A DNA stretch of 64,000 nt from Faecalibacterium prausnitzii (GCF_003287405.1 NZ_PRLD01000001.1:412008-476007); one strand, 5' to 3'. Shown: positions 54,420 to 63,872, counted from the stretch's first letter. A program made the numbers and translations. Notes: generated by a model not told the origin, from the letters alone.

Positions 54420-56438
54420 TCACCAAACGTGATCCTCGCACCGTGCCTCCGGGATCCAGCCCAGCTGATAGGCCGTTACCAACTGCTTCAGGTCATGCAC
54501 GCGCTCCCGCAGCACCTCGCCCTCGTCCGTATCTTCCACGAGGATGCGATGATTTTCGGTTTCCAGAATGTTCTTCTGGGACAGGATGTCCAAATTCTCC
54601 CGCACCGCCTTTTCGGCGCTTTCAAAGGGCTGATGGGTGCGCAGGGACATGGTGCGGCTGGAATACACCAGCGTGTACCCGGCAATACCGGTCTTTTCGT
54701 GGTAGGCGCGGCAGAACCCACCATCGATGACCACCAGCCGTCCCCCGCCCTTGATGGGGCTCTCGCCGTTTTTCTCCTGCACCGGCACATGGCCGTTGAC
54801 GATATGGCTCGTACCCGGCAGACCGAACTCTGCCAGAATGCGGCGGCAGGCGGCTTCATCGTTGTACCAGCTATAATAGGGATCCTTGACCTCCGTATGG
54901 GTGGCGGGGTCGGCGATATACAGCCGCTCAAAGGTGGTCATGGCGCTGCGTCCAAACAGCGGCGAAAGCTTGCCGCACCACAGATACCACAGAAAATCCT
55001 GTCCGCTCTGGCGGGCGGCGCTGCCCTCTGCCCCGTAGTAGCCCCGGCGGGCGCGGGCGTCGCAGTAATCCATCAGGGCACGGCCGGAGTAGCGGCGCCC
55101 CTCGAAGTGCTCCACCGCAAAGCCGCCCTTCGTGTTCATGGGCACAGCGCCGTGGTAGAGCAGATTGCCGTTTTCAATGTGGTACACGCTGCCCTTGGCA
55201 TACAAAAATTCAATATGCTGTTGTAATTTCTCGCTCTGCCGGAAGGACTGCACCAGTTTTTGCAGTACCAGCTGCTCGTCCGGGTTCAGCTTTGCGGGGT
55301 CTGCCGGGTCTACCGTGGGGAAAGAGGTGTCCCGCAGGGGGTAGCTCTTCTCCCCTACCTGCACGGTGTGGGCGTCCCAGTCGATGCGGCGCAGATAATC
55401 CCGCCCCTGCATCTGGAAATCCGGGTTGCGGTCGATGACCTGACATTCCAGCTTGAACATGAGGATGGAGATGGCCTTGTGCATCACGGCACAGCGGTGG
55501 AGCATTCCTTCCGTATAGGGGCCGCGGGCGGCGTCCGTGTGGGGCATCCAGATGGAAAGGTCATCCTCGCCGTAGAACTGCTCTGCCATGCGCTGCAAGT
55601 GCCGCAGATTGATGCCGTAGCAGTCCTCCAGCATCCCGTGGTTGTGGTAGGCCAGCGTGGTTTTAAGTACGGTGCAGATGCAGATGGGACTGCCGGCGGC
55701 AGCACCCATCCATACCACGTCATGGTTGCCCCACTGGATATCCACGTTATGGTGGCGCATCAACAGATCCAGAATGATGTCCGGGCGCGGGCCGCGGTCA
55801 AACAGGTCGCCCACGATATGCAGCTTATCCACCGCCAGATGCTTGATCAGCTCACACAGCCGCACGATAAAGCGGTCGGCGCGGCCGTTCTCAATGATGC
55901 TGCCCACGATCTGGCCGTAGTACAGGTCTTTATCGTGATCCTCAAAGTGGGCGTGGAGCAGCTCGTCCAGAATATAGCCGCAGCTGGACGGCAGACAGCC
56001 GCGTACATGGTCGCGGGTGTGCTTGGAGGACACCAGACGGCAGATATCGATCAGCTGGAGAAGGGTCTGGGTATACCACTGCTCCAGTGCATCCTCAGTG
56101 GTGCAGCGCGCCTTGAGCTGGGGCAGCTTTTCGGTGGGATAGTAGATCAGGGTGGCAAGCTCGGCACGGGCTGCTTCCGGCATAGTACCGCCCAGCACGG
56201 CATCCACCTTTTCCCGGATGACGCCGGAGGCAGAGTTCAGGATATGCACGAAGGCTTCGTTCTCGCCGTGCAGGTCGCTCATGAAATGCTCCGTACCCTT
56301 GGGCAGCTTGAGCAGCGCCTGATTGCTGATGATCTCGCTGGCGGCCGCCGCCTGCGAGGGGTAATCTCTGGCCAGCAGAGCCAGATACTTCAGATTATCG
56401 CGGATCTCATCGGTTTCGATGCGCATGGTCTCCTCCAT
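54420..56438 (-). CDS. fbp: Class III fructose-1,6-bisphosphatase
   Basis: A 672-residue protein of the Firmicute class III FBPase family (calcineurin-like phosphoesterase). Metal-site motifs are MSDLHGENEAF, GDLFDRGPRPD and WGNHDVVWMGA, followed by HIVNGHVPV. It hydrolyses fructose 1,6-bisphosphate in gluconeogenesis. The start is placed at ATG 56438; another Met 12 bases later (56426) has GGAGGAG at close spacing and is an alternative. It is divergent from the PflA-like gene. Confidence 0.92.
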   Translation of the reverse strand: MEETMRIETDEIRDNLKYLALLARDYPSQAAAASEIISNQALLKLPKGTEHFMSDLHGENEAFVHILNSASGVIREKVDAVLGGTMPEAARAELATLIYYPTEKLPQLKARCTTEDALEQWYTQTLLQLIDICRLVSSKHTRDHVRGCLPSSCGYILDELLHAHFEDHDKDLYYGQIVGSIIENGRADRFIVRLCELIKHLAVDKLHIVGDLFDRGPRPDIILDLLMRHHNVDIQWGNHDVVWMGAAAGSPICICTVLKTTLAYHNHGMLEDCYGINLRHLQRMAEQFYGEDDLSIWMPHTDAARGPYTEGMLHRCAVMHKAISILMFKLECQVIDRNPDFQMQGRDYLRRIDWDAHTVQVGEKSYPLRDTSFPTVDPADPAKLNPDEQLVLQKLVQSFRQSEKLQQHIEFLYAKGSVYHIENGNLLYHGAVPMNTKGGFAVEHFEGRRYSGRALMDYCDARARRGYYGAEGSAARQSGQDFLWYLWCGKLSPLFGRSAMTTFERLYIADPATHTEVKDPYYSWYNDEAACRRILAEFGLPGTSHIVNGHVPVQEKNGESPIKGGGRLVVIDGGFCRAYHEKTGIAGYTLVYSSRTMSLRTHQPFESAEKAVRENLDILSQKNILETENHRILVEDTDEGEVLRERVHDLKQLVTAYQLGWIPEARCEDHVW

Positions 56439-56571
56439 CACAACGCATTCCTTGCCCTGCAAAGATGTTGCGTTTTTTGTATTATCGTTTCTCTGTATTT
56501 CAGTATAGCACGAATGGCACCAAAAGTGGTATACTGAATACGAAAATTTTAAGCAAAGGACTTTGGATATT

Positions 56572-57486
56572 ATGCCGAAAACCATTTCCGTTCCCACCTG
56601 CTGCACCCTCTGCCCCCGCCGCTGCGGTGCAAACCGTGCCGCCGGGCGCACCGGCTTCTGCGGGGCAGGCGCTGCCCTGAAAGCCGCCCGCGCTGCCCTG
56701 CACCACTGGGAGGAGCCCTGCATCAGCGGCACAAGGGGCAGCGGCACGGTGTTCTTTTCCGGCTGCACCCTCAAGTGCTGCTTCTGCCAGAACTACCCCA
56801 TCAGCGCCGAGGGGCTGGGCAAAGAGATCACCGTGGAGCACCTGGCTGAGATCTTCTTGAATTTGCAGGCGCAGGGCGCACACAACATCAATCTGGTCAC
56901 CCCGGGTCAGTGGCAGCCGTGGATCATTGCCGCGCTGGACATTGCCCGCGCCAAGGGGCTGCGGTTGCCCATCGTGTGCAACACCGGCGGCTACGAGACC
57001 GTGGAAAGCGTGCAGGCGTGGCGCGGGTACATCGACATCTGGCTGGCTGATTTAAAATATGTGTCCTCTGCCCTTTCCGCAGAGCTTTCCGCCGCGCCGG
57101 ACTATTTTGCCGAGGCAAAGCCCGCCATCGAAGCCATGATGGCACAGGCGGGGCATCCGGTGTTTGATGCAGACGGCATCCTGCAAAAGGGGGTCATCCT
57201 GCGGCACCTCGCGCTGCCGGGTCATGTGGAGGACAGCTTTGCCGTGCTGGATCAGATGGCTGCATGGAACGACGCCGACCCCGGGTGCTTTCTGCCCAGC
57301 GTCATGAGCCAGTACACCCCTTTCTACAAGGCCGCAGAGCATGGCATCGGGCGGCGCATCACTACCTATGAATACCGCCGGGTGGTGAACTACGCCATGG
57401 ACAAGGGGCTTGTGCAGGGCTATATGCAGCAGAAGAGCAGCGCCAAGGAGGAATACACCCCAAGCTTTGACCTGACTGGGGTATGA
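56572..57486 (+). CDS. Radical SAM protein of the PflA-like family
   Basis: This 304-residue protein has an N-terminal Cys-rich segment (CCTLCPRRCGANR and GFCGAG) and the radical SAM motif CTLKCCFCQN near residue 65. It resembles the YfkB/PflX-like group of activating enzyme homologues, for which no activation target is known. ATG 56572 with AAAGGA upstream. It reads away from fbp with a 133-bp shared promoter region. Confidence 0.85.
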   Translation: MPKTISVPTCCTLCPRRCGANRAAGRTGFCGAGAALKAARAALHHWEEPCISGTRGSGTVFFSGCTLKCCFCQNYPISAEGLGKEITVEHLAEIFLNLQAQGAHNINLVTPGQWQPWIIAALDIARAKGLRLPIVCNTGGYETVESVQAWRGYIDIWLADLKYVSSALSAELSAAPDYFAEAKPAIEAMMAQAGHPVFDADGILQKGVILRHLALPGHVEDSFAVLDQMAAWNDADPGCFLPSVMSQYTPFYKAAEHGIGRRITTYEYRRVVNYAMDKGLVQGYMQQKSSAKEEYTPSFDLTGV

Positions 57487-57554
57487 TCCTGCGGCAGGGC
57501 AGTTTTTTCGGCAACTTTACCAAATTTTATGGTTTATTTTCTCTTGTCTGCGCG

Positions 57555-57568
57555 TGCAAACGCTTGCA
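57555..57568 (+). promoter_or_regulatory. Candidate CcpA catabolite-repression (cre) site
   Basis: TGCAAACGCTTGCA is a perfect palindrome and matches the cre consensus TGWAANCGNTNWCA except at the third base. It overlaps the -35 hexamer of the kdgK promoter, so binding would block transcription. A LacI/GalR family regulator other than CcpA could also use it. Confidence 0.65.
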
Positions 57569-57592
57569 TTCTGTCTGGGAACGCACTATAAT
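57564..57592 (+). promoter_or_regulatory. Sigma-A promoter of kdgK
   Basis: TTGCAT (57564-57569), a 17-bp spacer and TATAAT (57587-57592). The cre-like palindrome overlaps the -35 element. Confidence 0.75.
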
Positions 57593-57649
57593 GGATACAA
57601 CGATGTGTTAATAGTTGCGGATTCCCGCAATGTCATCAGGAGGAGCTTT

Positions 57650-58738
57650 ATGGAACATTTCAATCCGATCCTTGGCAGCGAACCCAATGGCCAGAAGTTC
57701 ATCACCTGTGGTGAGATCATGCTGCGCCTGACCCCGCCGAACTACGAAAAGATCCGCATGGCATCGGCTTTTGAGGCCAGTTATGGCGGCAGCGAGGCCA
57801 ACATTGCGCTGGCGCTGGCAAACCTTGGCGTGGACAGCACCTTTTTCAGCGTAGTGCCCAACAACAGTCTGGGCAAGAGCGCTGTGCGCTGGCTGCGCTC
57901 CAATGACGTGCACTGCACCCCCATGATCCTGACCGAGCCGGACGAGACCCCTTCTAACCGTCTGGGTACTTATTATCTGGAGACCGGCTACGGCATCCGC
58001 GCTTCCAAGGTCATCTACGACCGCAAGCACAGCGCCATTACCGAGTACGATTTTTCTCAGGTGGATCTGGACGCCCTGCTGGACGGCTACGACTGGCTGC
58101 ACCTCAGCGGCATTACCCCGGCACTAGCACCCAACTGCCGCAGCCTGATCCTTGATATGCTGAAGGTTGCCAAGAAGAAGGGCCTGACCGTGAGCTTTGA
58201 CGGCAACTTCCGCTCCACCCTGTGGACTTGGGAGGAGGCACGGGACTTCTGCACCGAATGCCTGCCCTATGTGGACGTGCTGCTGGGTATTGAGCCCTAC
58301 CACCTGTGGAAGGACGAAAACGACCACAGCAAGGGCGACTGGAAGGACGGCGTGCCCCTGCAGCCCAGCTACGAGCAGCAGGACGAGATCTTCCAGCGGT
58401 TCATCGAGCGCTACCCCAACCTGAAGTGCATCGCCCGCCATGTGCGCTACGCTCACAGCGGCAGCGAAAACAGCCTGAAGGCCTTTATGTGGTACGAGGG
58501 GCACACCTTCGAGAGCAAGCTGTACACCTTTAACATTCTGGACCGCGTGGGCGGCGGCGATGCCTTTGCCAGCGGCTTGATCTACGCCATGCTGCACAAC
58601 TACAAGGCCATGGATATGATCAACTTTGCAGTGGCAAGCAGCGCCATCAAGCACACCATCCACGGTGATGCCAACATCACCGATGATGTGAGCACCATCC
58701 GCAACCTGATGAACATGAACTACGATATCAAGCGGTAA
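57650..58738 (+). CDS. kdgK: PfkB-family sugar kinase, probable 2-dehydro-3-deoxygluconokinase
   Basis: This 362-residue ribokinase-like protein has FITCGEIMLRLTPP, the sugar-site AFEASYGGSEANIALALANLG and the catalytic DRVGGGDAFASGLIYAML, where the Asp of GGGDAF is the base. These patterns are closest to KdgK, which phosphorylates 2-keto-3-deoxygluconate in hexuronate breakdown. No other hexuronate genes are near, so the substrate is not certain. AGGAGG lies seven bases before the ATG. Confidence 0.85.
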   Translation: MEHFNPILGSEPNGQKFITCGEIMLRLTPPNYEKIRMASAFEASYGGSEANIALALANLGVDSTFFSVVPNNSLGKSAVRWLRSNDVHCTPMILTEPDETPSNRLGTYYLETGYGIRASKVIYDRKHSAITEYDFSQVDLDALLDGYDWLHLSGITPALAPNCRSLILDMLKVAKKKGLTVSFDGNFRSTLWTWEEARDFCTECLPYVDVLLGIEPYHLWKDENDHSKGDWKDGVPLQPSYEQQDEIFQRFIERYPNLKCIARHVRYAHSGSENSLKAFMWYEGHTFESKLYTFNILDRVGGGDAFASGLIYAMLHNYKAMDMINFAVASSAIKHTIHGDANITDDVSTIRNLMNMNYDIKR

Positions 58739-58750
58739 GCCGCATACAGC

Positions 58751-58786
58751 AACAGGCTCCCTGCCATTGGCGGGGAGCCTGTTTTC
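58751..58786 (+). terminator. Terminator of kdgK
   Basis: AACAGGCTCCCTGCC and GGCGGGGAGCCTGTT pair strongly, followed by TTTTC. Confidence 0.85.
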
Positions 58787-58811
58787 TTTGTGCCCGCAAG
58801 CAGGATACAGA

Positions 58812-58852
58812 AAAAGGGCGTTCCACCCGTAAGCGGATGGAATGCCCTTTTG
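58812..58852 (-). terminator. Terminator of the ABC importer operon
   Basis: AAAAGGGCGTTCCA and TGGAATGCCCTTTT form a stem with inner CCG/CGG pairing, next to the stop of the ATPase gene on the minus strand. Confidence 0.8.
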
Positions 58853-58859
58853 TTCTTGC

Positions 58860-59657
58860 TTAGTTGGACAGGATCATGCGGTCATTTGCAAACTCGCCGC
58901 CGCTGGCGATCTGGAACTTGGCCAGCAGGTCGGAGACGTGCAGCTTCTGCTTTTCCTCCCCTGCCACGTCGTAGATGATGTGCCCCTCGTGCATCATGAT
59001 CAGGCGGTTGCCGTATTTGATGGCATCCTTCATGTTGTGGGTGATCATCATGGTGGTCAGGTGGTTTTCCTCCACGATGCGTGCCGAGAGGGTAAGCACC
59101 TTCAGCGCCGTTTTGGGGTCCAGTGCGGCGGTGTGCTCGTCCAGCAGCAGGAGCTTGGGTTTGTTCATGGTAGCCATCAGCAGGGTCAGCGCCTGCCGCT
59201 GACCGCCGGAAAGCAGCCCCACGCGGGCGGTCAGGCGATCCTCAAGGCCCAGATCAAGGGTCTTGAGCAGCTCGCGGTACTGCTCCCGCTCAGCCTTGGT
59301 GATGCCGATGCGCAAGGTGCGGCGCTTGCCGCGCCGGGCTGCCAGCGCCAGATTTTCCTCGATCTGCATAGTGGCAGCCGTGCCGGTCATGGGGTCCTGG
59401 AACACGCGGCCAATGTAGGCGGCGCGCTGATGTTCACCCAGGCGGGTGACGTCCACGCCGTCGATCAAAATTTTGCCCTCGTCCACCGGCCACACACCGG
59501 CAACGGCATTCAGCATAGTGGATTTACCCGCACCGTTGCCGCCGATCACGGTAACAAAATCACCCTCGTTCAGCTTCAGGTTCAGGCCGTTCAGGGCGGT
59601 CTTCTGGTTCACTGTACCTGCATTGAAGGTTTTGGAAACATTTTGGATCTCAAGCAT
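58860..59657 (-). CDS. ABC transporter ATP-binding protein
   Basis: A 265-residue ATPase with Walker A GGNGAGKSTM (near residue 40), the signature LLSGGQRQALTL, Walker B LLLLDEHTAALD and the switch His in MITHNMKD. It is the energy subunit of a three-gene importer with the permease (overlap of eight bases) and the substrate-binding lipoprotein upstream. The set matches TrpXYZ/YtnP-like uptake systems for amino acids or similar small molecules. Confidence 0.9.
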   Translation of the reverse strand: MLEIQNVSKTFNAGTVNQKTALNGLNLKLNEGDFVTVIGGNGAGKSTMLNAVAGVWPVDEGKILIDGVDVTRLGEHQRAAYIGRVFQDPMTGTAATMQIEENLALAARRGKRRTLRIGITKAEREQYRELLKTLDLGLEDRLTARVGLLSGGQRQALTLLMATMNKPKLLLLDEHTAALDPKTALKVLTLSARIVEENHLTTMMITHNMKDAIKYGNRLIMMHEGHIIYDVAGEEKQKLHVSDLLAKFQIASGGEFANDRMILSN

Positions 59658-60591
59658 TTTTTGCGTCCTCCTTTGCCTTTTTGACCGGCTTCGAGAAGTA
59701 TTTGCCCTTCCAGTACGGCACAGCAAGGAACACCGCCACCACGGAGGCGCTGAGCAGCTTGAGCAGGTTTGCATCAAAGCCCAGCGTCAGCACCAGCTGA
59801 ATGACGATATAGTAGATGATCGCGCCGATGGAAACCGAGGCCAGCTTGAGGGCAAAGTTGTGAAAGATGCGGCCAAACACGGCCTCGCCGATGATGACGG
59901 CAGCCAGACCGATGACGATGGCACCGCGTCCCATGCCGACATCTGCAAAGCCCTGATACTGGCTGAGCAGCGCACCGGACAGCGCCACCAGCGCATTGGA
60001 GACAGCCAGTCCCAGCACGATGTTGAAGTTGGTGTTGATGCCCTGTGCGCGGGACATGGCAGGGTTAGAACCGGTAGCGCGGATGCCGCAGCCCAGCTCC
60101 GTACCGAAGAACCAGTACAGTACCCCGATGACCACCGCCGTAACAAGGATGACCATGATGATGGGGTTATGCAGGGCAAATTCCTTGACCCAGCGCAGGG
60201 AGATGAGCAGGCCGTACTTATCCACGTTGATGGACTGGTTGGCCTTGCCCATGATCTTCAGGTTGATGGAATACAGCGCCAGCTGGGTCAAGATACCGGC
60301 CAGAATGGCGGGAATGCCCATAAAGGTGTGCAGCAGGCCGGTGACAAGGCCAGTAGCAAGGCCGGCCAGCACAGCCACCAGCAATGCTGCCCAGACATTC
60401 ATGCCGGAAAGCAGGCACATGACGCACACTGCGCCACCGGTGCCAAAGCTGCCGTCCACGGTCAGGTCGGCTACATCCAGAATACGGTAGGTCAGGTACA
60501 CGCCAATGGCCATGATACCCCAGATAAGCCCCTGCGCACAGGCACCCGGTAAAGCGCCCGGCAGGTTTGCAAGTCTTGCAATGATCTCCAA
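59650..60591 (-). CDS. ABC transporter permease (LIV/TrpY-like)
   Basis: A 313-residue protein with about eight to nine membrane helices. Segments GVYLTYRILDVADLTVDGSFGTGG and GTELGCGIRATGSNPAMSRAQGINT are typical of the branched-chain-type permease family, as in putative tryptophan/tyrosine importers. It works with the ATPase gene, which its end overlaps. It starts 116 bp after the stop of the substrate-binding protein gene. Confidence 0.9.
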   Translation of the reverse strand: MEIIARLANLPGALPGACAQGLIWGIMAIGVYLTYRILDVADLTVDGSFGTGGAVCVMCLLSGMNVWAALLVAVLAGLATGLVTGLLHTFMGIPAILAGILTQLALYSINLKIMGKANQSINVDKYGLLISLRWVKEFALHNPIIMVILVTAVVIGVLYWFFGTELGCGIRATGSNPAMSRAQGINTNFNIVLGLAVSNALVALSGALLSQYQGFADVGMGRGAIVIGLAAVIIGEAVFGRIFHNFALKLASVSIGAIIYYIVIQLVLTLGFDANLLKLLSASVVAVFLAVPYWKGKYFSKPVKKAKEDAKNA

Positions 60592-60644
60592 AACAATTTC
60601 CTCCTAAACGTTACACTTTTTTATCTCCCGCTTTGATACGGGAA

Positions 60645-60678
60645 AGCGGAGAAGAGCAAGAATCCACTCTTCTCCGCT
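60645..60678 (-). terminator. Intercistronic hairpin between binding protein and permease genes
   Basis: AGCGGAGAAGAG and CTCTTCTCCGCT form a perfect 12-bp stem. On the coding (minus) strand no T run follows, so it may protect or attenuate the upstream message, raising the amount of binding protein over permease. Confidence 0.55.
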
Positions 60679-60707
60679 ATTTTTATATTGTTCCGGTTTT
60701 GCTGTTA

Positions 60708-61736
60708 TCAGGCTTCGATCTCAACATAGCCTTCCGGTGCGGTCAGGCCAAGGTCATCGCAGACAGCCTTATTGTACTTTTTGGTCACATCGGTGTACTC
60801 GATGGGCATGGTGGAGATATCGCTCTCGCCGTTCAGGATCTTGACTGCCATCTCACCGGTGGTGTAGCCCAGATCGTAGTAGCTGATGGACAGAGTAGCC
60901 ACGCCGCAGCCGGAGCAGATGCCCTCCTCACCGGCGAACACAGGCTTCTTAGCCGGGCGGCAGATGCCGTCCACGATGCCGGTATTGGCGGCAACGGTGT
61001 TATCGGTGGGCACATACAGTGCGTCGTTCTCGTCCGCAGCCTTCTGGCAGACGGAGGACAGATCGTTGGAATCCGAGAAAGCGTACTGGGTAGCAGTTAC
61101 GCCCTTAGCCTCCAGATACTTCTGCACTTCATCCACCTGATACTGGCTGTTGGCCTCGGCAGAGCAGTACAGCAGGCCGACCTTCTTGACCTCGGGCATC
61201 CACTCCACGATCATGTCTGCCTGCTGATCCAGCGGTGCCAGATCGGAGGTGCCGGAGACGTTGCCGCCCACGGTGCCGGAGAAGCTATCCAGACCCAGTG
61301 CCACGCCGTACTCGGTAACGGAGGTACCCAGAATGGGGATAGTGTTGGTAGCAGCCTGTGCAGCCTGCAGAGCAGGGGTGGCGTTTGCCATGATCAGGGC
61401 CACGCCGGAGGAAACAAAACCGTTGGCAATGGTGGCGCAGGTAGCGGAATCGCCCTGTGCATTCTGGAAGTCGAAGGTGACGTTCTCGCCAAAGGAAGCG
61501 GTCAACGCATCCTCAAAGCCCTGCGTAGCGGCATCCAGTGCAGCGTGCTGCACCAGCTGGCAGATACCAACGGTGAACTTTTCTCCGTTGGAAGCGGCAG
61601 CGACCGATGCAGAAGCAGCCGTGGAGGATGCTGCCGCAGAAGATGCGGAGGAAGAACCGCCGCAGGCAGAAAGAGCAGCTGCTGCGCCGCAGGCAGCGGC
61701 AGCAGTCAGGAAGGAACGACGAGTGATTTTACGCAT
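60708..61736 (-). CDS. ABC transporter substrate-binding lipoprotein (TrpX-like)
   Basis: A 342-residue extracytoplasmic protein. MRKITRRSFLTAAAACGAA and LSACGGSS form a twin-arginine-containing lipoprotein signal with lipobox LSAC; a Ser/Ala linker follows. The mature part (FTVGICQLVQHAALDAATQGFEDAL and DLGYTTGEMAVKIL) matches the TrpX/YtnP family of periplasmic-binding-like proteins, often linked to tryptophan or tyrosine uptake; the ligand is not shown by the sequence. It heads the operon with permease and ATPase. Confidence 0.9.
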   Translation of the reverse strand: MRKITRRSFLTAAAACGAAAALSACGGSSSASSAAASSTAASASVAAASNGEKFTVGICQLVQHAALDAATQGFEDALTASFGENVTFDFQNAQGDSATCATIANGFVSSGVALIMANATPALQAAQAATNTIPILGTSVTEYGVALGLDSFSGTVGGNVSGTSDLAPLDQQADMIVEWMPEVKKVGLLYCSAEANSQYQVDEVQKYLEAKGVTATQYAFSDSNDLSSVCQKAADENDALYVPTDNTVAANTGIVDGICRPAKKPVFAGEEGICSGCGVATLSISYYDLGYTTGEMAVKILNGESDISTMPIEYTDVTKKYNKAVCDDLGLTAPEGYVEIEA

Positions 61737-61837
61737 ATTGATGATCTCCTCTATCTTCAGCCCTTGCAGCCAACAGGACGCCGCACTCCGGGCCGATATT
61801 GTAAGCGGATCAAATAAGGTTCGCTTTACACTCGTGA

Positions 61838-61866
61838 AGTATATCACAGAATCACTGGCAAAACAA
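61838..61866 (-). promoter_or_regulatory. Promoter of the ABC importer operon
   Basis: On the minus strand: TTGTTT, 17-bp spacer, TATACT. It lies about 100 bp upstream of the binding-protein start, leaving a leader of about 95 nt in which no T-box or riboswitch was recognised. Confidence 0.6.
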
Positions 61867-61922
61867 TCCACTTTTACCCGAAAACGGCCTTTATTATCGA
61901 TTCAAGTAAAGATATCTATCAA

Positions 61923-62648
61923 TTATTTTGAACGATTATTTCGCTTTTTCTGATACTCCGTCAGTTTACGCAGCTCCGTGTCCAGCGTTTGCAGGTTTGC
62001 TTCCAGCTGCGGCAGATAGTCCTGCGCATAATCGTAGCCAAAATACAGTGCCTGCCAGAGCTTTGCCTGCATCCTGCGCACCAGTACCGGGCTGAGCACT
62101 GTCTCCAGCTGTTCCACCGTATCTTCCAGCGCCATGCAGGTCTGCGCCCAGCGCACATCAATGGCTTCCCGGGCAGGCACATCGTAGCGGGCAAGATAAT
62201 CCTGCACCCTTGCTTCGATCACCTGCCCGCCGCAGCCGGTGGGCTGTAAAAAATAGTGTACCTCCCCTGCCCGGCTGATCTCCTGCGCCAGCGGATACAG
62301 CGCACATACAAGCGGCTCTGCCTCATGGATGGCGCAGTGGTTTTCGGTCAGAAAGGGGCAGTTGTTGCGGTTTTCCTTCACCGGAGCAAGCCGCAGCACC
62401 GGTAAATGGCTCACTCTGCCTATGCTGCTGCGGCAGTAGCCCCGTGCCACGATCTGCGGCGGCAGACGCAGCCGAGCAGCAATACGCCACAAATCATAGC
62501 CGGACAGCACGATATCCTCCCGCCCGCGGCAGCAGTTGCCGCAGCCCGCACAGGTAAAACGGAGCTGTGCATCCCGTTCCAGCAGCGGCATGGCATCGGT
62601 ACGGGTAAAATTTATCTGTCCGCACAGGTCAATGGCTTCGTCTCGCAT
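61923..62648 (-). CDS. YkgJ-family cysteine-cluster protein
   Basis: This 241-residue protein has the YkgJ-type cluster FTCAGCGNCCRGREDIVLS and later Cys residues (NNCPFLTENHCAIHEAEPLVCALYPL), likely holding a zinc or iron-sulfur centre. The C-terminus is helical with a coiled-coil tail. Function is unknown for the family. The start ATG at 62648 follows AAAGGATG on the coding strand. Confidence 0.85.
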   Translation of the reverse strand: MRDEAIDLCGQINFTRTDAMPLLERDAQLRFTCAGCGNCCRGREDIVLSGYDLWRIAARLRLPPQIVARGYCRSSIGRVSHLPVLRLAPVKENRNNCPFLTENHCAIHEAEPLVCALYPLAQEISRAGEVHYFLQPTGCGGQVIEARVQDYLARYDVPAREAIDVRWAQTCMALEDTVEQLETVLSPVLVRRMQAKLWQALYFGYDYAQDYLPQLEANLQTLDTELRKLTEYQKKRNNRSK

Positions 62649-62732
62649 AGTCAAACATCCTTTTCCGTGATAGAATGCCCCTATTGTACCGCCGAAATAT
62701 CCAGTTTGCAAGGCGAGCCCTGTGTAGCGCGG

Positions 62733-63605
62733 TTATTTTTTATCCGCCAGTTTCCGGTACACATGCACTGCATCGCGGATGTTATATTGCTCTGTCCCGT
62801 GGTCTCCGGGCGCGGCAAGCGTAACAAGGATGTACTCTTTTCCGTTCACGGTGGCAAGGCTGGCCAGACACAGCCCTGCGGCGGCGGTATACCCTGTTTT
62901 GCCGCCCTCGATTTGTGCCCCCTCGGGAAGCTCTGTTCCGTCCAGCTTGCCCAAGAGCGTGCTGGTCAGCGAAACACCCTCCGGATGCTGCGCAGTCGCT
63001 GTGGTGGTGTAGTGCTCCGCAGTAAAAATGGTGCGAAAGGTCGCATTGTGTAATGCTGCCTGCAAGAGCTTTGCCATATCTGCCGCACTGGAATAGTGCT
63101 CGGTATCCGTCAGGCCGGTGGGATTGGTAAAATGGGTATTCTTCATACCAAGCTCTGCGGCCTTTTGGTTCATCAGTGCGGCAAAGTTATCCTCACTGCC
63201 GCTCACCAGCCGCGCCAGCGTCTCACAGCATTCTGCACCGGAAGGCAGCATCGCACCATAGAGCAAGTCCCGCACCGTGACCGTCTCCCCGGGCGCAAAG
63301 CCTGCCATAGATGCTTTTTCGGTCTGTAAGGCTGGAAAAATATCCTCCGGCAGTGTTACCTGTTTATCCAGATCGGGTTCCCCCTCAATGGCCAGCAGTA
63401 CGGTCATCATTTTTGTCAGGGAAGCCGGCGCAGCACGCTCATCGGCACGTTTCTGTGCCAGTACCCGCCCGCTTTGGGCGTCCAATAAGATTGCGTGTCG
63501 GCTGGCTGTATCCAGCAGAACATTCTGCCGCAAAAACAGCACCAACAGCACAAGTAAAGCTGCCAGAATACAAAGCCGCCGACAGCGGCGGTGGAATCGT
63601 TTCAT
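62733..63605 (-). CDS. dacF: D-alanyl-D-alanine carboxypeptidase (low-mass PBP)
   Basis: A 290-residue penicillin-binding protein of the DacF/PBP5 type. A membrane or signal segment (LCILAALLVLLVLFL) is followed by the catalytic SxxK in ASLTKMMTV, an S-G-A triad position (LPSGAECC) and the KTG box (GGKTGYTAAAG). It trims the peptide stem of peptidoglycan. ATG 63605 is preferred because AAAGGA is upstream; a longer start at 63647 lacks a ribosome binding site. Confidence 0.9.
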   Translation of the reverse strand: MKRFHRRCRRLCILAALLVLLVLFLRQNVLLDTASRHAILLDAQSGRVLAQKRADERAAPASLTKMMTVLLAIEGEPDLDKQVTLPEDIFPALQTEKASMAGFAPGETVTVRDLLYGAMLPSGAECCETLARLVSGSEDNFAALMNQKAAELGMKNTHFTNPTGLTDTEHYSSAADMAKLLQAALHNATFRTIFTAEHYTTTATAQHPEGVSLTSTLLGKLDGTELPEGAQIEGGKTGYTAAAGLCLASLATVNGKEYILVTLAAPGDHGTEQYNIRDAVHVYRKLADKK

Positions 63606-63715
63606 GATCAATCGCATCCTTTTTTGCAAAATATAAAGCGCTTTCATCTCTTAACACGAGACAAAAGCGCTTTTCCCTGCAACTTTGCGGCTATGTATTT
63701 TTATGTTAACGCAAC

Positions 63716-63750
63716 AAAAAAGCCCTGAGATTTTCATCTCAGAGCTTTCA
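63716..63750 (-). terminator. Terminator of the rRNA operon
   Basis: On the minus strand AGCTCTGAGATG and CATCTCAGGGCT-type pairing forms a hairpin followed by TTTTTTG, directly after 5S rRNA. Confidence 0.85.
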
Positions 63751-63755
63751 GTTAA

Positions 63756-63872
<117 letters not shown>

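Noticed and set aside
52849..54432. A 527-residue plus-strand frame opposite murA
   Set aside because: murA is unambiguous, and the plus-strand frame is an artefact of its codon use.
55260..56537. A 425-residue plus-strand frame opposite fbp
   Set aside because: It lies inside the certain fbp gene and has no motif.
61737..61840. T-box or tryptophan riboswitch-like leader of the TrpX-like operon
   Set aside because: The T-box core (GGTGG-ACCGCG type) and specifier structures are absent; the leader is short and has no clear aptamer.
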